From contig NZ_FZPD01000003.1 of NCBI RefSeq assembly GCF_900188325.1, positions 372,001 to 436,000 of the forward strand: DNA of 64,000 nucleotides. The letters run 5' to 3'. Shown here in pieces: positions 25,842 to 34,539 of the stretch; the first letter of the stretch is position 1, and the number at the start of each line of letters is the position of its first letter. The position numbers were made by a program, and so were the translations under genes. The stretch is from Ekhidna lutea. Its GTDB lineage: Bacteria; Bacteroidota; Bacteroidia; Cytophagales; Cyclobacteriaceae. The notes under the pieces are model-generated. The model was not told the DNA's origin, did no database searches, and saw nothing but the letters and a program-made list of their open reading frames with translations.

Positions 25842-27488
25842 ATGAGGAGAGCTTTAGTTAGAAAAATTAATCATTTAGGCCTTACCGATCTTCTTGACCC
25901 ACTGGAATACCGTCGTGTGCTATTTGTTAATAATGTAACGTTAGCAAGCATTTTGGTTTCTTTTGCGGTTACCATACTTGTGATTTTTGAAGGGTTATAT
26001 CCCCAATTTTTAGTCACCAGCCTGGGTTGTGTACTTTTCACTATTGTTCTCTATTTAAATCATACTAAAAATTACCTTGCGGCCAGGACATTCTTCCTCC
26101 TGTTATCTGTCAATATTCTGGTATTTGCGTCTTTTGTAGCATTCAGTCAAGGTCGCTTTAATGAGACTGAAAATATACTGATAGGCTTTATGGCCGTATG
26201 TTACTTACTGTACGATGGTCACCTCCGACATTTAGGATATATACTTATCTACCTGGTTCTGATCTTCTTAAAATTTGTTAAACAATATTATCTGGAGGCT
26301 CCATACGATCTTGATTTCTATCTTACCATTCAAAACATCAGTATTCTTTGTTTACTCCTCTTCTTATTTGCCGATGCTTTCCGCGTGAGCTTAATGAAAG
26401 CGTTTGTTCGGCTCAAGGATAAAGATGAGTTGTTGTATTCCATGATTGACAATGTGCCTCTTTACATCGCTCTTGTGGATAACGAACTCCGGTATCGTAT
26501 GGTGAATTTCAACTATGAAAAAACCTTCTACATGAAAAGGGAAGAAATAATAGGATCACGGGTTGAAGATGTTTTGCCTGAAAATATCCTCAAAACACAT
26601 CTCCCAATGATTAAATCAGCTATTAATGGTGAGAGTCCTGAATTCTTAGAACATACAGTGCTTCCAGATGGAAGTTCTTTTTTTGCAGGAGGTAAGTATG
26701 TTCCGGTGAGATCCGATAATGGCGAGATCGTGGGAACCACGGTTTTTGTGAATGATGTAACAAAACTGGAAACCGCCAGGAACAAGCTTAAAAACGCGAA
26801 TGCAACTAAGGATAGACTCTTCTCCATCATTGCTCATGACATCAGAGGACCTCTTGATTTATTTGAAGGACTCCTGAATGTTTCTTCAGATGGTACGATT
26901 TCAAGGGAGGATTTCCTTATTCACCAGAAAAAAGTTGGTGATAAGGTAAGCTCACTTAGGGATACTGTCAACACCTTGCTGGATTGGGCTCGTACACAGC
27001 TGGATGGTATCAATGCTAATCCATCTGCTGTTAATGTTTGCAATGTCATTAAAACCAATACAGACCTGTACGGCGAGCTTATTAGTAGAAAAAAAATAAA
27101 CTTAAAAGTAGATGTACCTGAAGAGATGGAGGCATGGATTGATGAAAATCATTTTAAGATTTCTATTAGAAATTTAATACATAACGCACTTAAATTCACG
27201 CCAAATGGTGGAGAGATTTCTACCTCAGCAGAAAAATGTGAAGACGCAATTTCAATGACAATTAAAGATACGGGCATAGGTATGGATCCAGAGAAAATTA
27301 ACTCCATAATGAATAAAGAGCTTCAGGATTCAAAAGGCGGAACAGATGGTGAAATGGGTACAGGGCTGGGATTGAGTCTTAGTTTAGGGTTGCTTGAAAA
27401 AAATAATTGTGAGGTGAGTATTCAGAGTGAGCCCAATTCTGGTACAGAAATAAACATCAAAATCCCGCTCAAATCACATGACAATTAA
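25842..27488 (+). CDS. Membrane PAS sensor histidine kinase (copy 1)
   Basis: This 548-residue protein has about six membrane segments (30-175), one PAS domain (about 195-310; NVPLYIALVDNELRYRMVNF), a HisKA dimerisation domain with the phospho-acceptor in FSIIAHDIRGPLDLF (H332), and a C-terminal ATPase domain (N-box NLIHNALKF, G1 DTGIGMD, G2 GTGLGLSLSLGLLE). There is no receiver domain, which agrees with the separate receiver gene just upstream. It is a close paralogue of the next gene and the same length; the unusual C-terminal segment after GLLEKNNC is shared. Confidence 0.92.
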   Translation: MRRALVRKINHLGLTDLLDPLEYRRVLFVNNVTLASILVSFAVTILVIFEGLYPQFLVTSLGCVLFTIVLYLNHTKNYLAARTFFLLLSVNILVFASFVAFSQGRFNETENILIGFMAVCYLLYDGHLRHLGYILIYLVLIFLKFVKQYYLEAPYDLDFYLTIQNISILCLLLFLFADAFRVSLMKAFVRLKDKDELLYSMIDNVPLYIALVDNELRYRMVNFNYEKTFYMKREEIIGSRVEDVLPENILKTHLPMIKSAINGESPEFLEHTVLPDGSSFFAGGKYVPVRSDNGEIVGTTVFVNDVTKLETARNKLKNANATKDRLFSIIAHDIRGPLDLFEGLLNVSSDGTISREDFLIHQKKVGDKVSSLRDTVNTLLDWARTQLDGINANPSAVNVCNVIKTNTDLYGELISRKKINLKVDVPEEMEAWIDENHFKISIRNLIHNALKFTPNGGEISTSAEKCEDAISMTIKDTGIGMDPEKINSIMNKELQDSKGGTDGEMGTGLGLSLSLGLLEKNNCEVSIQSEPNSGTEINIKIPLKSHDN

Positions 27489-27588
27489 CGGAATTACTTA
27501 AATTATCCTTGTTTTATTTGTTTCTAAGGTTACTTTTTGGTTGAAAGTAATATTTACTTACTGGATAATATTGTTCACCTAATTCACC

Positions 27589-29235
27589 ATGAGCTCCTTT
27601 TCTCTTAAAAACATTTTAAGAACAGGCATGCACTATGCCGCAAGTCCTCTGGATAAGAGAAGAATAACCCTATTCAATTACCTTATATTCTTTTGTGTGG
27701 CAGTAAGTCTATTATTAGGGCTTGTTACTGCTATTTTTGGCCTTATCACACAGCCGGTTTTATGTATAGTTGCTGCGGCATTGTTGGCTGTTTCTTTTTT
27801 TCTTAATCGAAAGGGTAAAATCAAGATATCCAAAGGATACTTTATTCTTACAGGAGTCCTAATCATATCAGTTACTACAATTGTTTATGCTGAGCAAGGC
27901 CTTTTTGTAGACACAGAGAACATGTTATTTGTCGCGATGGCCATCACCATGTTCCTTGTGGATGGGTTTCGAAAACACACGATTTATTGGTTGATTTTTG
28001 CAGTTTATGTAGCCTTAAAAATCAATATTCTAAATCTACAGGGAATAGAGCCGGGAGTTGTATTTGGAATGACGTTGATTAACAACCTGGTCGTATCAGC
28101 TATTTTATACCTTTTCTTGTATGTTTTCCGCACCATTTTAATAAAGGCATTTGATCGGTCAGATCAGCATGAACAAACACTACGTTCACTATTGGATAAT
28201 GCTCCGATACTTATGGCATTGGTTGATAGAAGTGGACACTTTATCCTGGTCAATCAAAATTATGCTGATCGATTTGGGTATAAGCGGAGAGATTTGATTG
28301 GCAGAAGTAGGTCTGAAGTTCTACCTGAGAATATTTTTAACAAACATGAGCCCATGTTTCAGGACGTACTAAAAAATGGTAAGCAGATAACGTTTTTGGA
28401 AGAAACTAACCTTCCGGACGGGTCAGTTATTTCAGCAAATGGCAAGTACGAACCTATTCTAAACGCTGATGGAGAAGTAGAATCCGTAGCAATTTGTGTA
28501 GATGATGTGACTGAACTGGTAAAAGCTCACAAGGCATTGAAAGTGGCCAATGAAACAAAGGATAAACTGTTCTCCATTATCGCACATGACATAAAAAGCC
28601 CGTTAAATCTCTTTCATAGTATTCTTAATCTAAACCATGACGATGTAATCTCGAAAGAGCAGTTTATGGAGTATCAGGAAAGTCTAAAACAACGACTTTC
28701 AAGTCTGACAAGCACAGTAGATGAGTTGCTGGAATGGGCACGTATGCAATTGGGGGGCATCAGTGCCTACCCGGCCAAAGTAAACATAAGCTCAATTGTG
28801 CATGAAAATGCGGATCTTTTCCACACCCTGATTGAACGAAAGCAAATTAGTTTTAAAATTGATACGCCGAGTGAAATGGAGGCATGGATTGATGAAAATC
28901 ATTTCAAAGTCGCGATAAGGAATCTGATCCACAATGCTATTAAATACACAAATGGAGGAGGTAAAGTGGAAGTAACCAGTAACCAGAACGATCAGGAAAC
29001 AATTGTTAGAATTGTCGATTCCGGTGTTGGTATGACAAATGAGACCGTTAATTCGATTATTAAAAAAGAAATTCAGAAATCTAAGGTGGGGACTGATCAG
29101 GAAATGGGCGCGGGGCTAGGTTTGAGCCTTAGTTTAGGATTGCTAGAGAAAAACAACTGCAATGTATCTGTAAAGAGTGAACCCAATAAAGGTACGCAGG
29201 TAGAAATAAAGATTCCCAAATCAGCTAAGGGTTAA
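27589..29235 (+). CDS. Membrane PAS sensor histidine kinase (copy 2)
   Basis: This is a 548-residue paralogue of the upstream kinase with the same order of parts: about six membrane segments, PAS (NAPILMALVDRSGHFILVNQ), HisKA with FSIIAHDIKSPLNLF, and HATPase_c with NLIHNAIKY, DSGVGMT and GAGLGLSLSLGLLE. The segment EMEAWIDENHFK is identical in both, whereas the membrane and PAS parts have diverged, as expected if the two now sense different signals. The gap of 100 bp from copy 1 may hold its own promoter. A terminator follows. Confidence 0.92.
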   Translation: MSSFSLKNILRTGMHYAASPLDKRRITLFNYLIFFCVAVSLLLGLVTAIFGLITQPVLCIVAAALLAVSFFLNRKGKIKISKGYFILTGVLIISVTTIVYAEQGLFVDTENMLFVAMAITMFLVDGFRKHTIYWLIFAVYVALKINILNLQGIEPGVVFGMTLINNLVVSAILYLFLYVFRTILIKAFDRSDQHEQTLRSLLDNAPILMALVDRSGHFILVNQNYADRFGYKRRDLIGRSRSEVLPENIFNKHEPMFQDVLKNGKQITFLEETNLPDGSVISANGKYEPILNADGEVESVAICVDDVTELVKAHKALKVANETKDKLFSIIAHDIKSPLNLFHSILNLNHDDVISKEQFMEYQESLKQRLSSLTSTVDELLEWARMQLGGISAYPAKVNISSIVHENADLFHTLIERKQISFKIDTPSEMEAWIDENHFKVAIRNLIHNAIKYTNGGGKVEVTSNQNDQETIVRIVDSGVGMTNETVNSIIKKEIQKSKVGTDQEMGAGLGLSLSLGLLEKNNCNVSVKSEPNKGTQVEIKIPKSAKG

Positions 29236-29243
29236 AAGAAAAT

Positions 29244-29275
29244 GGCTCAACATTGTTGAGCCTTTTCTTTTTGTT
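29244..29275 (+). terminator. Terminator of the kinase operon
   Basis: The stem GGCTCAA/TTGAGCC with loop CATTG is followed by CTTTTCTTTTTG, starting 8 bp after the stop at 29235. Confidence 0.75.
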
Positions 29276-29310
29276 TTTTACTTATTCATATAATCAGAAG
29301 AATTATAAAC

Positions 29311-29343
29311 AAAAAATCCTGATCATTTCTGATCAGGATTTTC
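29311..29343 (-). terminator. Terminator of tRNA-Lys
   Basis: AAATCCTGATC pairs with GATCAGGATTT around a six-base loop. The plus-strand A-run becomes a T-run after the hairpin in the direction of tRNA-Lys transcription, 6 bp beyond the tRNA. Confidence 0.75.
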
Positions 29344-29348
29344 TAAAG

Positions 29349-29421
29349 TGACTGGCCTGGGGCTCGAACCCAGGACCCACGCCTTAAAAGGGCGTTGCTC
29401 TACCAGCTGAGCTAGCCAGTC
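29349..29421 (-). tRNA. tRNA-Lys (anticodon TTT)
   Basis: On the minus strand a 73-nt tRNA folds by eye: acceptor GACTGGC with GCCAGTC and discriminator A, D-arm GCTCAGCTGGTAGAGC, anticodon stem ACGCC/GGCGT with loop CTTTTAA, T-arm CCTGGGTTCGAGCCCCAGG. CCA is not encoded. Confidence 0.95.
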
Positions 29422-29516
29422 ATTATTAATCTCCTTTCGTATAAAAAGAAGTGCAATTCAAGACCCTTGCCTTAAATTGCGGATGCAAAAATAGAAATCT
29501 TAATCAATAATACCAC

Positions 29517-30233
29517 ATGATTGACAGAATAAAGGTGAGATTATTTATAGGAATTTTATTCTTCGGCTTAATAAGTTCGATATCGGCACAAAATGAGATT
29601 TTGCACGAGGCAGATTCTTTATTTAGTCAGCAGAAATATACCCAAGCGTTTCAAAGATATGAACAGCTCCACTCAGAAGGACATGCTTCTCAGGCAATGC
29701 TATTGAAGATGGCATTTATTCAAGATGGTTTGGGGAATCATTCCGATGCGCTATACTATTTGGATTTGTATTATAAAGAATCGGCAGATAGAGCGGTTGT
29801 TGGTAAAATCGAAACAATCGCAGAAGAAAATGAACTTAGGGGATATCAGTATAATGACATCAATTATTTCCTGGCGTTATTGTCAAAATACCGCGCCCAT
29901 TTTACCCTTGTTCTTTTAGCGCTGGTAATTGTGTTGCTTGTATATATCATTAAAAAGACCAGAGCAGGGGAGCGGCCGGTGGCTGCTGGAATTATTCAAG
30001 TAATATTAATTGCCGGCCTTTTTGCTGTTGTGAATCTAGCCTCGGCTGAGAAGGGGATTATTACTGAGGACTATACCTTGCTCCGATCAGGCCCTTCTGC
30101 AGGGGCAGAGCCTATTGAGATATTAGCGAAAGGACATAAGGTGAAAATTTTGGAAAAAGGTGAAGTATGGACGAAGGTCGTATGGGATGGCAATGAGGTT
30201 TTCGTGAGAAATGGAAGGCTTAAAATTATTTAA
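29517..30233 (+). CDS. TPR and SH3-like domain membrane protein (BatE-like)
   Basis: This 238-residue protein has a signal peptide, two TPR-like units (about 25-110; SLFSQQKYTQAFQRYEQLHS), two membrane helices (about 120-180) and a C-terminal bacterial SH3-like domain (TEDYTLLRSGPSAGAEPIEIL, then WTKVVWDGNEVFVRNGRLKII). This order matches the BatE-like proteins of Bacteroidota, but there are no other bat or moxR genes nearby, so the name is only by resemblance. Its stop overlaps by 8 bp the end of the convergent SDR gene. Confidence 0.75.
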   Translation: MIDRIKVRLFIGILFFGLISSISAQNEILHEADSLFSQQKYTQAFQRYEQLHSEGHASQAMLLKMAFIQDGLGNHSDALYYLDLYYKESADRAVVGKIETIAEENELRGYQYNDINYFLALLSKYRAHFTLVLLALVIVLLVYIIKKTRAGERPVAAGIIQVILIAGLFAVVNLASAEKGIITEDYTLLRSGPSAGAEPIEILAKGHKVKILEKGEVWTKVVWDGNEVFVRNGRLKII

Positions 30234-31023
30234 GCGGATTGTCAGGCTCCTTCTTCATCATATTGTAGATCATACGATCCAGACGCGAAGGGATGACTTT
30301 ATTTAAGAAGACAGCCATTTTCCCTTCGAAAGTTAAAATCAAATCTCTCTTTTTCTTTTTTGCCGCCCTAAATGTTCGCTCCGCTACTTCATCAGATGTC
30401 ATCATCTTTTTTTCGTTTCTTGGAGACTCACCTTGAGCTTTGCCATCTGCTGTCAAGGCAGCATTTCTAATGTTAGAACTGGTAAATCCGGGACATACCA
30501 CCAAAACATTCACACCCCGTGTCATGACCTCTGTACGTAGTGCTTCGAAAAATCCTTGCATTGCAAATTTTGAAGATGAGTAAGCGGTTCTTGCAGGTGT
30601 TGACCGCCATCCATTGATAGAAGATATGGCTATAATCGTCCCTTGTGATTCCAGTAAATGAGGGAGAGCAAACTTGGTGGCATAAATAGCACCGTAGAAA
30701 TTTATATCCATTAGCTGTTTGAATACCTCAAGCTCTACTTCCTCAAATAAAGCACGCATGGATATGCCGGCATTGCAAATCAACACATCTATCCTTCCAA
30801 AATGTTTGATGGTCTCCTCTACCATTTTTTGATTGTCAGACTTGTCGGCAGCATCCAACTCCAATGCTAAATGGGGCCGCTCGCCCAATTCATTTGCCAC
30901 TTGGGACATACGTTCGCTATTCCGTCCTGTAAAAACAACAGCATATCCCTCATTGGCGTATTTTAGTGTTAATGACTTACCAATTCCCGACGAACCACCT
31001 GTTATTATTGCTACTTTTTGCAT
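30226..31023 (-). CDS. Short-chain dehydrogenase/reductase
   Basis: This 265-residue Rossmann-fold enzyme has the classical SDR motifs: the cofactor loop TGGSSGIGKSLTLK, the NAG of VLICNAGISMRAL, and the catalytic Ser-Tyr-Lys in SSINGWRSTPARTAYSSSKFAM. Arginine in FTGRNSER after the second strand favours NADP(H). The C-terminus has a basic stretch and hydrophobic segment (KKKRDLILTFEGKMAVFLNKV), as in DHRS7-like members, possibly a membrane contact. The substrate is unknown. It is a single gene convergent with the BatE-like gene. Confidence 0.9.
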   Translation of the reverse strand: MQKVAIITGGSSGIGKSLTLKYANEGYAVVFTGRNSERMSQVANELGERPHLALELDAADKSDNQKMVEETIKHFGRIDVLICNAGISMRALFEEVELEVFKQLMDINFYGAIYATKFALPHLLESQGTIIAISSINGWRSTPARTAYSSSKFAMQGFFEALRTEVMTRGVNVLVVCPGFTSSNIRNAALTADGKAQGESPRNEKKMMTSDEVAERTFRAAKKKKRDLILTFEGKMAVFLNKVIPSRLDRMIYNMMKKEPDNPLK

Positions 31024-31149
31024 GCTTTCTATCTGCCTCTGGTATAACTTTTGCCAAGATAACTCACATTGAAAAACTTTAAATAAAAATATGTGAGATG
31101 CAACCTAATCAGTGCTTCTCGCATTATGCTTAAAATCATTTACGCACCT

Positions 31150-33642
31150 ATGAAAATCACCTTTTTTTGCCTTCTATCTCTTTTAGGTTCAGTCGTATTT
31201 AGCCAGACAGGCATTAAAGGATTTACCAAAAGTGAGTCAGGTGAAGTGCTTCCTTTTTCTACCGTTTATGTTAAGGGAACTACTAACGGCACTACTTCTA
31301 ATAGTGAAGGCGAATTTTTTCTGAAAACACCTGCAGGGTCTCATACGATAGTCGCTCAGCATGTTGGGTATAAGGTGTTAGAGAAGCAAATCAATTTGAA
31401 CAGTGGACAATCTATTCGCTATGATTTCATCTTAAAAGAACAGGCACTCCAATTGCAGGAGGTTGTTGTGACAGCCGGAGACGATGATCCAGCTAACCGT
31501 GTAATCAGGGAAGCCATCAAGATGCGAAAATTTTATGAAAGCGAAGTGAGCGCATTTAAAACAGATGCGTACTTGAAGGGATTGTTTCGCTTGGATGATA
31601 GACCGGATAAAATTCTTGGCCAACAAGTCACAGTTGATACCGGAATTCTTTATTTATCAGAATCCGTATCAGAGTTTTCTTTTGAGCTTCCGGATAAAGT
31701 TTCTGAACGAATGATCAGCTCCAAAGTAAGCGGAGATGAGCAGGGTTTTAGTTTTAATAAGGCCTCTGACTTTAACATCAACGCTTATAGCAAATTCATT
31801 GATTTGGATATGGAGCGTGAATTTGTTTCACCCATTGCCCCACAAGCGTTTCTTTTTTACGACTATGAGTTACTGGGCTTTTTTGAGGAGAATGGGAAGC
31901 TGATCAATAAAATACGTGTAATCCCGAAACGCTCAACTGATCCGGTTTTTGAAGGGGTGGTTTATATCGTGGAGGATGAATGGAGGTTTCACTCCATTGA
32001 TCTGTTTGTGACCAAGGCCAGGGGATTAGAGTTTATAGATTCCTTGAAAGTCAACCAGGTTTTTGCCCCTACGGAGCACGATATCTGGATGCCACTTTCT
32101 CAGAAGTACTCGTTTAGATTTGGTGCATTCGGATTCAAAGGGAGTGGTTACTACATCGGAGTATATTCCAATTATGAAGTAGAGCCCAACTACGAAATGT
32201 ACAAAAAAGCCAATCGCTATGAGGAAAAATTTGGAACGAAGGAGGATAAGGATCTCTTTGAAGAGAAAGATTTTAGTTCGGAAGTGCTGGTTGTAGAAGA
32301 AGGATCGAATGAGCGAGATTCAACTTACTGGAAAAATATCAGACCCGTACCTCTTACCGCCATCGAGGTGGAAGACTATGAGGTTAAGGACAGCATTCGC
32401 TTGGTAAAAGAAAGTGTACCGTATAAAGATTCTGTAGATGCAGAACGAAACAAGCTTACCATTGGGAAGATTTTCTTATCAGGCTTTACCCATTTTAATA
32501 GCGTTGATGAAAAGTACTGGTCACTGCCGGCAGTCATAAGCATTTTTCAATTCAATACGGTGGAAGGGTTTGTGCCAGAAATTCAACCAACCATTTGGAA
32601 GCAGATTGATGGAAGAACGAAGTATTGGATTCGTCCGGCTATTAGGTATGGGTTTTCCAATGAAACATTCAATGCAAAAGTTGAGGGGGGCTACCGAAAT
32701 CTGGACAACAAGTTTACCCGCTACTATGCAGGCGGTGGTAGATACATTTCTCAGTTTGATGAGTCTGAATCCATCACCCCATTCATTAACAGCTATGTGA
32801 CGCTGGTAAATGGCGAAAATTTCATGAAAATTTTTCAGAAGTCATTTGGGTATGTGAGATTTCAACAGGAAGTGAAGAATGGTGTTTTGCTCAATACCAA
32901 ACTGGAGTACGCTTCTCGAGATACGCTCACAAATACTTCAGATTATACCTGGGTTTCGGATGAGAAAAGAGACTTTACAAGCAATCAACCTCCAAATATG
33001 GAACTGCCACAAACCGGGTTTTCCAATCACCAGGCGTTAATTTTTGAGGCGACCGTTAGATTTAGGTTTAAGCAAACCTATGCTACCAGGCCAGATCGAA
33101 AGTTTATCTATAGTTCAAAATACCCGGAGGTATTCTTTACTTACAAAAAAGGAATAAACACGCTTGGTAGTGACGTGAACTTCGATTTTGTAGAGATAAG
33201 GATAACAGATGAGATGAGCTTAGGTTTAACAGGTACAAGCAATTATGCGATTGCAGGAGGTGCCTTTTTAAATGACAAATCACTCACGTTTGTTGATTTC
33301 AGGCATTTTTCCGGAAACCAGACCTCACTTAGTCAGGTGGATGAGCCATTAAAGTTTGAGCTCTTACCCTTTTATCAATTCAGCACGACCAAACCTTTTT
33401 TCGAGGCTCATTACGAGCACCATTTCAATGAGTTTATTTTCAATAAAATCCCTTTGGTGAAAAAGCTCAACCTGCAAGCCGTAGCATCAGCTAATTATCT
33501 CACGAATGAGACTATCGGTAATTACGTTGAGTTGGGAGCCGGGATCGAGCACATTTTCAAGTTCATGCGAGTGGATTACTATTGGGCTTTCCGAAACAAT
33601 GACTTCTTTGGTAGTGGATTTAGAATTGGAGTAGGTTTTTAA
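31150..33642 (+). CDS. DUF5686 outer-membrane-associated protein with carboxypeptidase-like domain
   Basis: I start it at the ATG at 31150, which directly precedes a signal peptide (MKITFFCLLSLLGSVVFSQ); an upstream ATG at 31093 would add 19 residues. Next is a carboxypeptidase-regulatory-like domain (about 20-105; GIKGFTKSESGEVLPFSTVYV), then the long DUF5686 region to residue 830, ending in alternating strands and a C-terminal phenylalanine (GSGFRIGVGF), as in outer-membrane beta-barrels. The family is widespread in Bacteroidota and of unknown function. A single gene of normal family length. Confidence 0.88.
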   Translation: MKITFFCLLSLLGSVVFSQTGIKGFTKSESGEVLPFSTVYVKGTTNGTTSNSEGEFFLKTPAGSHTIVAQHVGYKVLEKQINLNSGQSIRYDFILKEQALQLQEVVVTAGDDDPANRVIREAIKMRKFYESEVSAFKTDAYLKGLFRLDDRPDKILGQQVTVDTGILYLSESVSEFSFELPDKVSERMISSKVSGDEQGFSFNKASDFNINAYSKFIDLDMEREFVSPIAPQAFLFYDYELLGFFEENGKLINKIRVIPKRSTDPVFEGVVYIVEDEWRFHSIDLFVTKARGLEFIDSLKVNQVFAPTEHDIWMPLSQKYSFRFGAFGFKGSGYYIGVYSNYEVEPNYEMYKKANRYEEKFGTKEDKDLFEEKDFSSEVLVVEEGSNERDSTYWKNIRPVPLTAIEVEDYEVKDSIRLVKESVPYKDSVDAERNKLTIGKIFLSGFTHFNSVDEKYWSLPAVISIFQFNTVEGFVPEIQPTIWKQIDGRTKYWIRPAIRYGFSNETFNAKVEGGYRNLDNKFTRYYAGGGRYISQFDESESITPFINSYVTLVNGENFMKIFQKSFGYVRFQQEVKNGVLLNTKLEYASRDTLTNTSDYTWVSDEKRDFTSNQPPNMELPQTGFSNHQALIFEATVRFRFKQTYATRPDRKFIYSSKYPEVFFTYKKGINTLGSDVNFDFVEIRITDEMSLGLTGTSNYAIAGGAFLNDKSLTFVDFRHFSGNQTSLSQVDEPLKFELLPFYQFSTTKPFFEAHYEHHFNEFIFNKIPLVKKLNLQAVASANYLTNETIGNYVELGAGIEHIFKFMRVDYYWAFRNNDFFGSGFRIGVGF

Positions 33643-33966
33643 TCATCCCAAATGATCATCCAGGCGATTAAGCGCATCGTCCCAAAACTTATCATAGAAG
33701 CCAACCCAATCGAATACCATCTTTAGTGGTTTAGGATCTGCAGTACAAAAACGCTCACGGCCTTTGGTGTCGATGTTGATCAGCCCTGCTTCCTCCAGGG
33801 TTTTTATGTGTTTGGTTACCCCTTGTCTGCTGATATCAAATTGCTCCGATATCTGTGTGATGGGCATAGCAACACTGGCCACCACTAGGGCATGAAAGAT
33901 CTCACGCCTTGTAGGGTCAGCAATAGCTTTAAATACTTGATTAATGCGCTGGTTCGCTGATTTCAT
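33643..33966 (-). CDS. ArsR-family transcriptional regulator
   Basis: This 107-residue winged-helix protein has IADPTRREIFHALV (helix 1-2), ITQISEQFDISRQGVTKHIKTLEEAGLI (recognition helix) and the wing TKGRERFCTADPK. No metal-binding cysteine set is present, so it belongs to the metal-independent SdpR-like group that is often paired with AHSA1 proteins. It overlaps by 26 bp the end of the AHSA1 gene upstream, so the two are one operon. Its likely operators are the two palindromes at 34395 and 34434, ahead of the operon. Confidence 0.9.
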   Translation of the reverse strand: MKSANQRINQVFKAIADPTRREIFHALVVASVAMPITQISEQFDISRQGVTKHIKTLEEAGLINIDTKGRERFCTADPKPLKMVFDWVGFYDKFWDDALNRLDDHLG

Positions 33967-34375
33967 CTTTTAAATATTGAATGAGTCCGGTAATACATGC
34001 ATCCCAGCCTTTATCAAAGTGGCCAAGCATCTCAGTAGCTGCTTCGGCAGGATAGTTAGAAATATCTGAGTGCTCAAGGGTCAATTTAGTACCGCCATCT
34101 GCTTCTTCCAACGTCCAAAGAACTGTAGTGTCTACTTCTGTGTCACCTACACGCCAGGTGTACTTTAGTGTATAAGGTGAAGCTTCTAAAACTTTTCCTT
34201 TGATCTGCGTGCCACCATGCTCTTCCGCAGCAGTAAATGTATACTCATAGCCAATCTCAGGTTTAAAATCTGCCTGAATAAACCATTTTGAAATCTCTTC
34301 ACCCACTGAAATGGCATTCCAAACTTTGTCGATGGAGTGAGTAAATGTTTTCTCTTTTCTTAATACGTCTTTCAT
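33941..34375 (-). CDS. AHSA1/SRPBCC domain protein
   Basis: I start it at the ATG at 34375 (MKDVLRKEKTFTHSIDKVWNAIS), because the 22 residues encoded upstream (to 34441) run across the operator palindromes. The 144-residue protein is one SRPBCC fold of the AHSA1 type, with a closing helix WDACITGLIQYLKDEI. Motifs VWNAISVGEEISKWF and TLEEADGGTKLTLEHS are typical. The ligand is unknown; these proteins in ArsR operons are thought to bind small hydrophobic molecules. It overlaps the ArsR gene by 26 bp. Confidence 0.85.
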   Translation of the reverse strand: MKDVLRKEKTFTHSIDKVWNAISVGEEISKWFIQADFKPEIGYEYTFTAAEEHGGTQIKGKVLEASPYTLKYTWRVGDTEVDTTVLWTLEEADGGTKLTLEHSDISNYPAEAATEMLGHFDKGWDACITGLIQYLKDEISEPAH

Positions 34376-34394
34376 GATTTTCAAATTTAAATAT

Positions 34395-34410
34395 GCAACT
34401 ATATAGTTGC
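34395..34410. promoter_or_regulatory. Operator-like palindrome 1 for ArsR/AHSA1
   Basis: GCAACTATATAGTTGC is a perfect 16-bp inverted repeat, 20 bp upstream of the AHSA1 start. A matching copy lies 39 bp further upstream. Confidence 0.65.
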
Positions 34411-34433
34411 AAATATATGTGTATTTATTAAAA

Positions 34434-34449
34434 GCAACCAAATAGTTGC
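34434..34449. promoter_or_regulatory. Operator-like palindrome 2 for ArsR/AHSA1
   Basis: GCAACCAAATAGTTGC has the same arms as the perfect copy (one central mismatch in symmetry), centre to centre 39 bp, close to four helical turns. Confidence 0.6.
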
Positions 34450-34502
34450 ATTAATTTTTAAAAGAGTTTTCCACATTGTCTTTTTCCGTCCATTAACTCT
34501 TC

Positions 34503-34510
34503 TATTTTTG
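34503..34510 (+). promoter_or_regulatory. Possible -7 promoter element of tex
   Basis: TATTTTTG matches the Bacteroidota -7 consensus TAnnTTTG. A TTG at 34476-34478 lies 24 bp upstream, slightly wider than usual for the -33 box. The tex start is 30 bp downstream. Confidence 0.4.
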
Positions 34511-34539
34511 ACGACTATTTTTAAAAGAGCAGACGTAGA

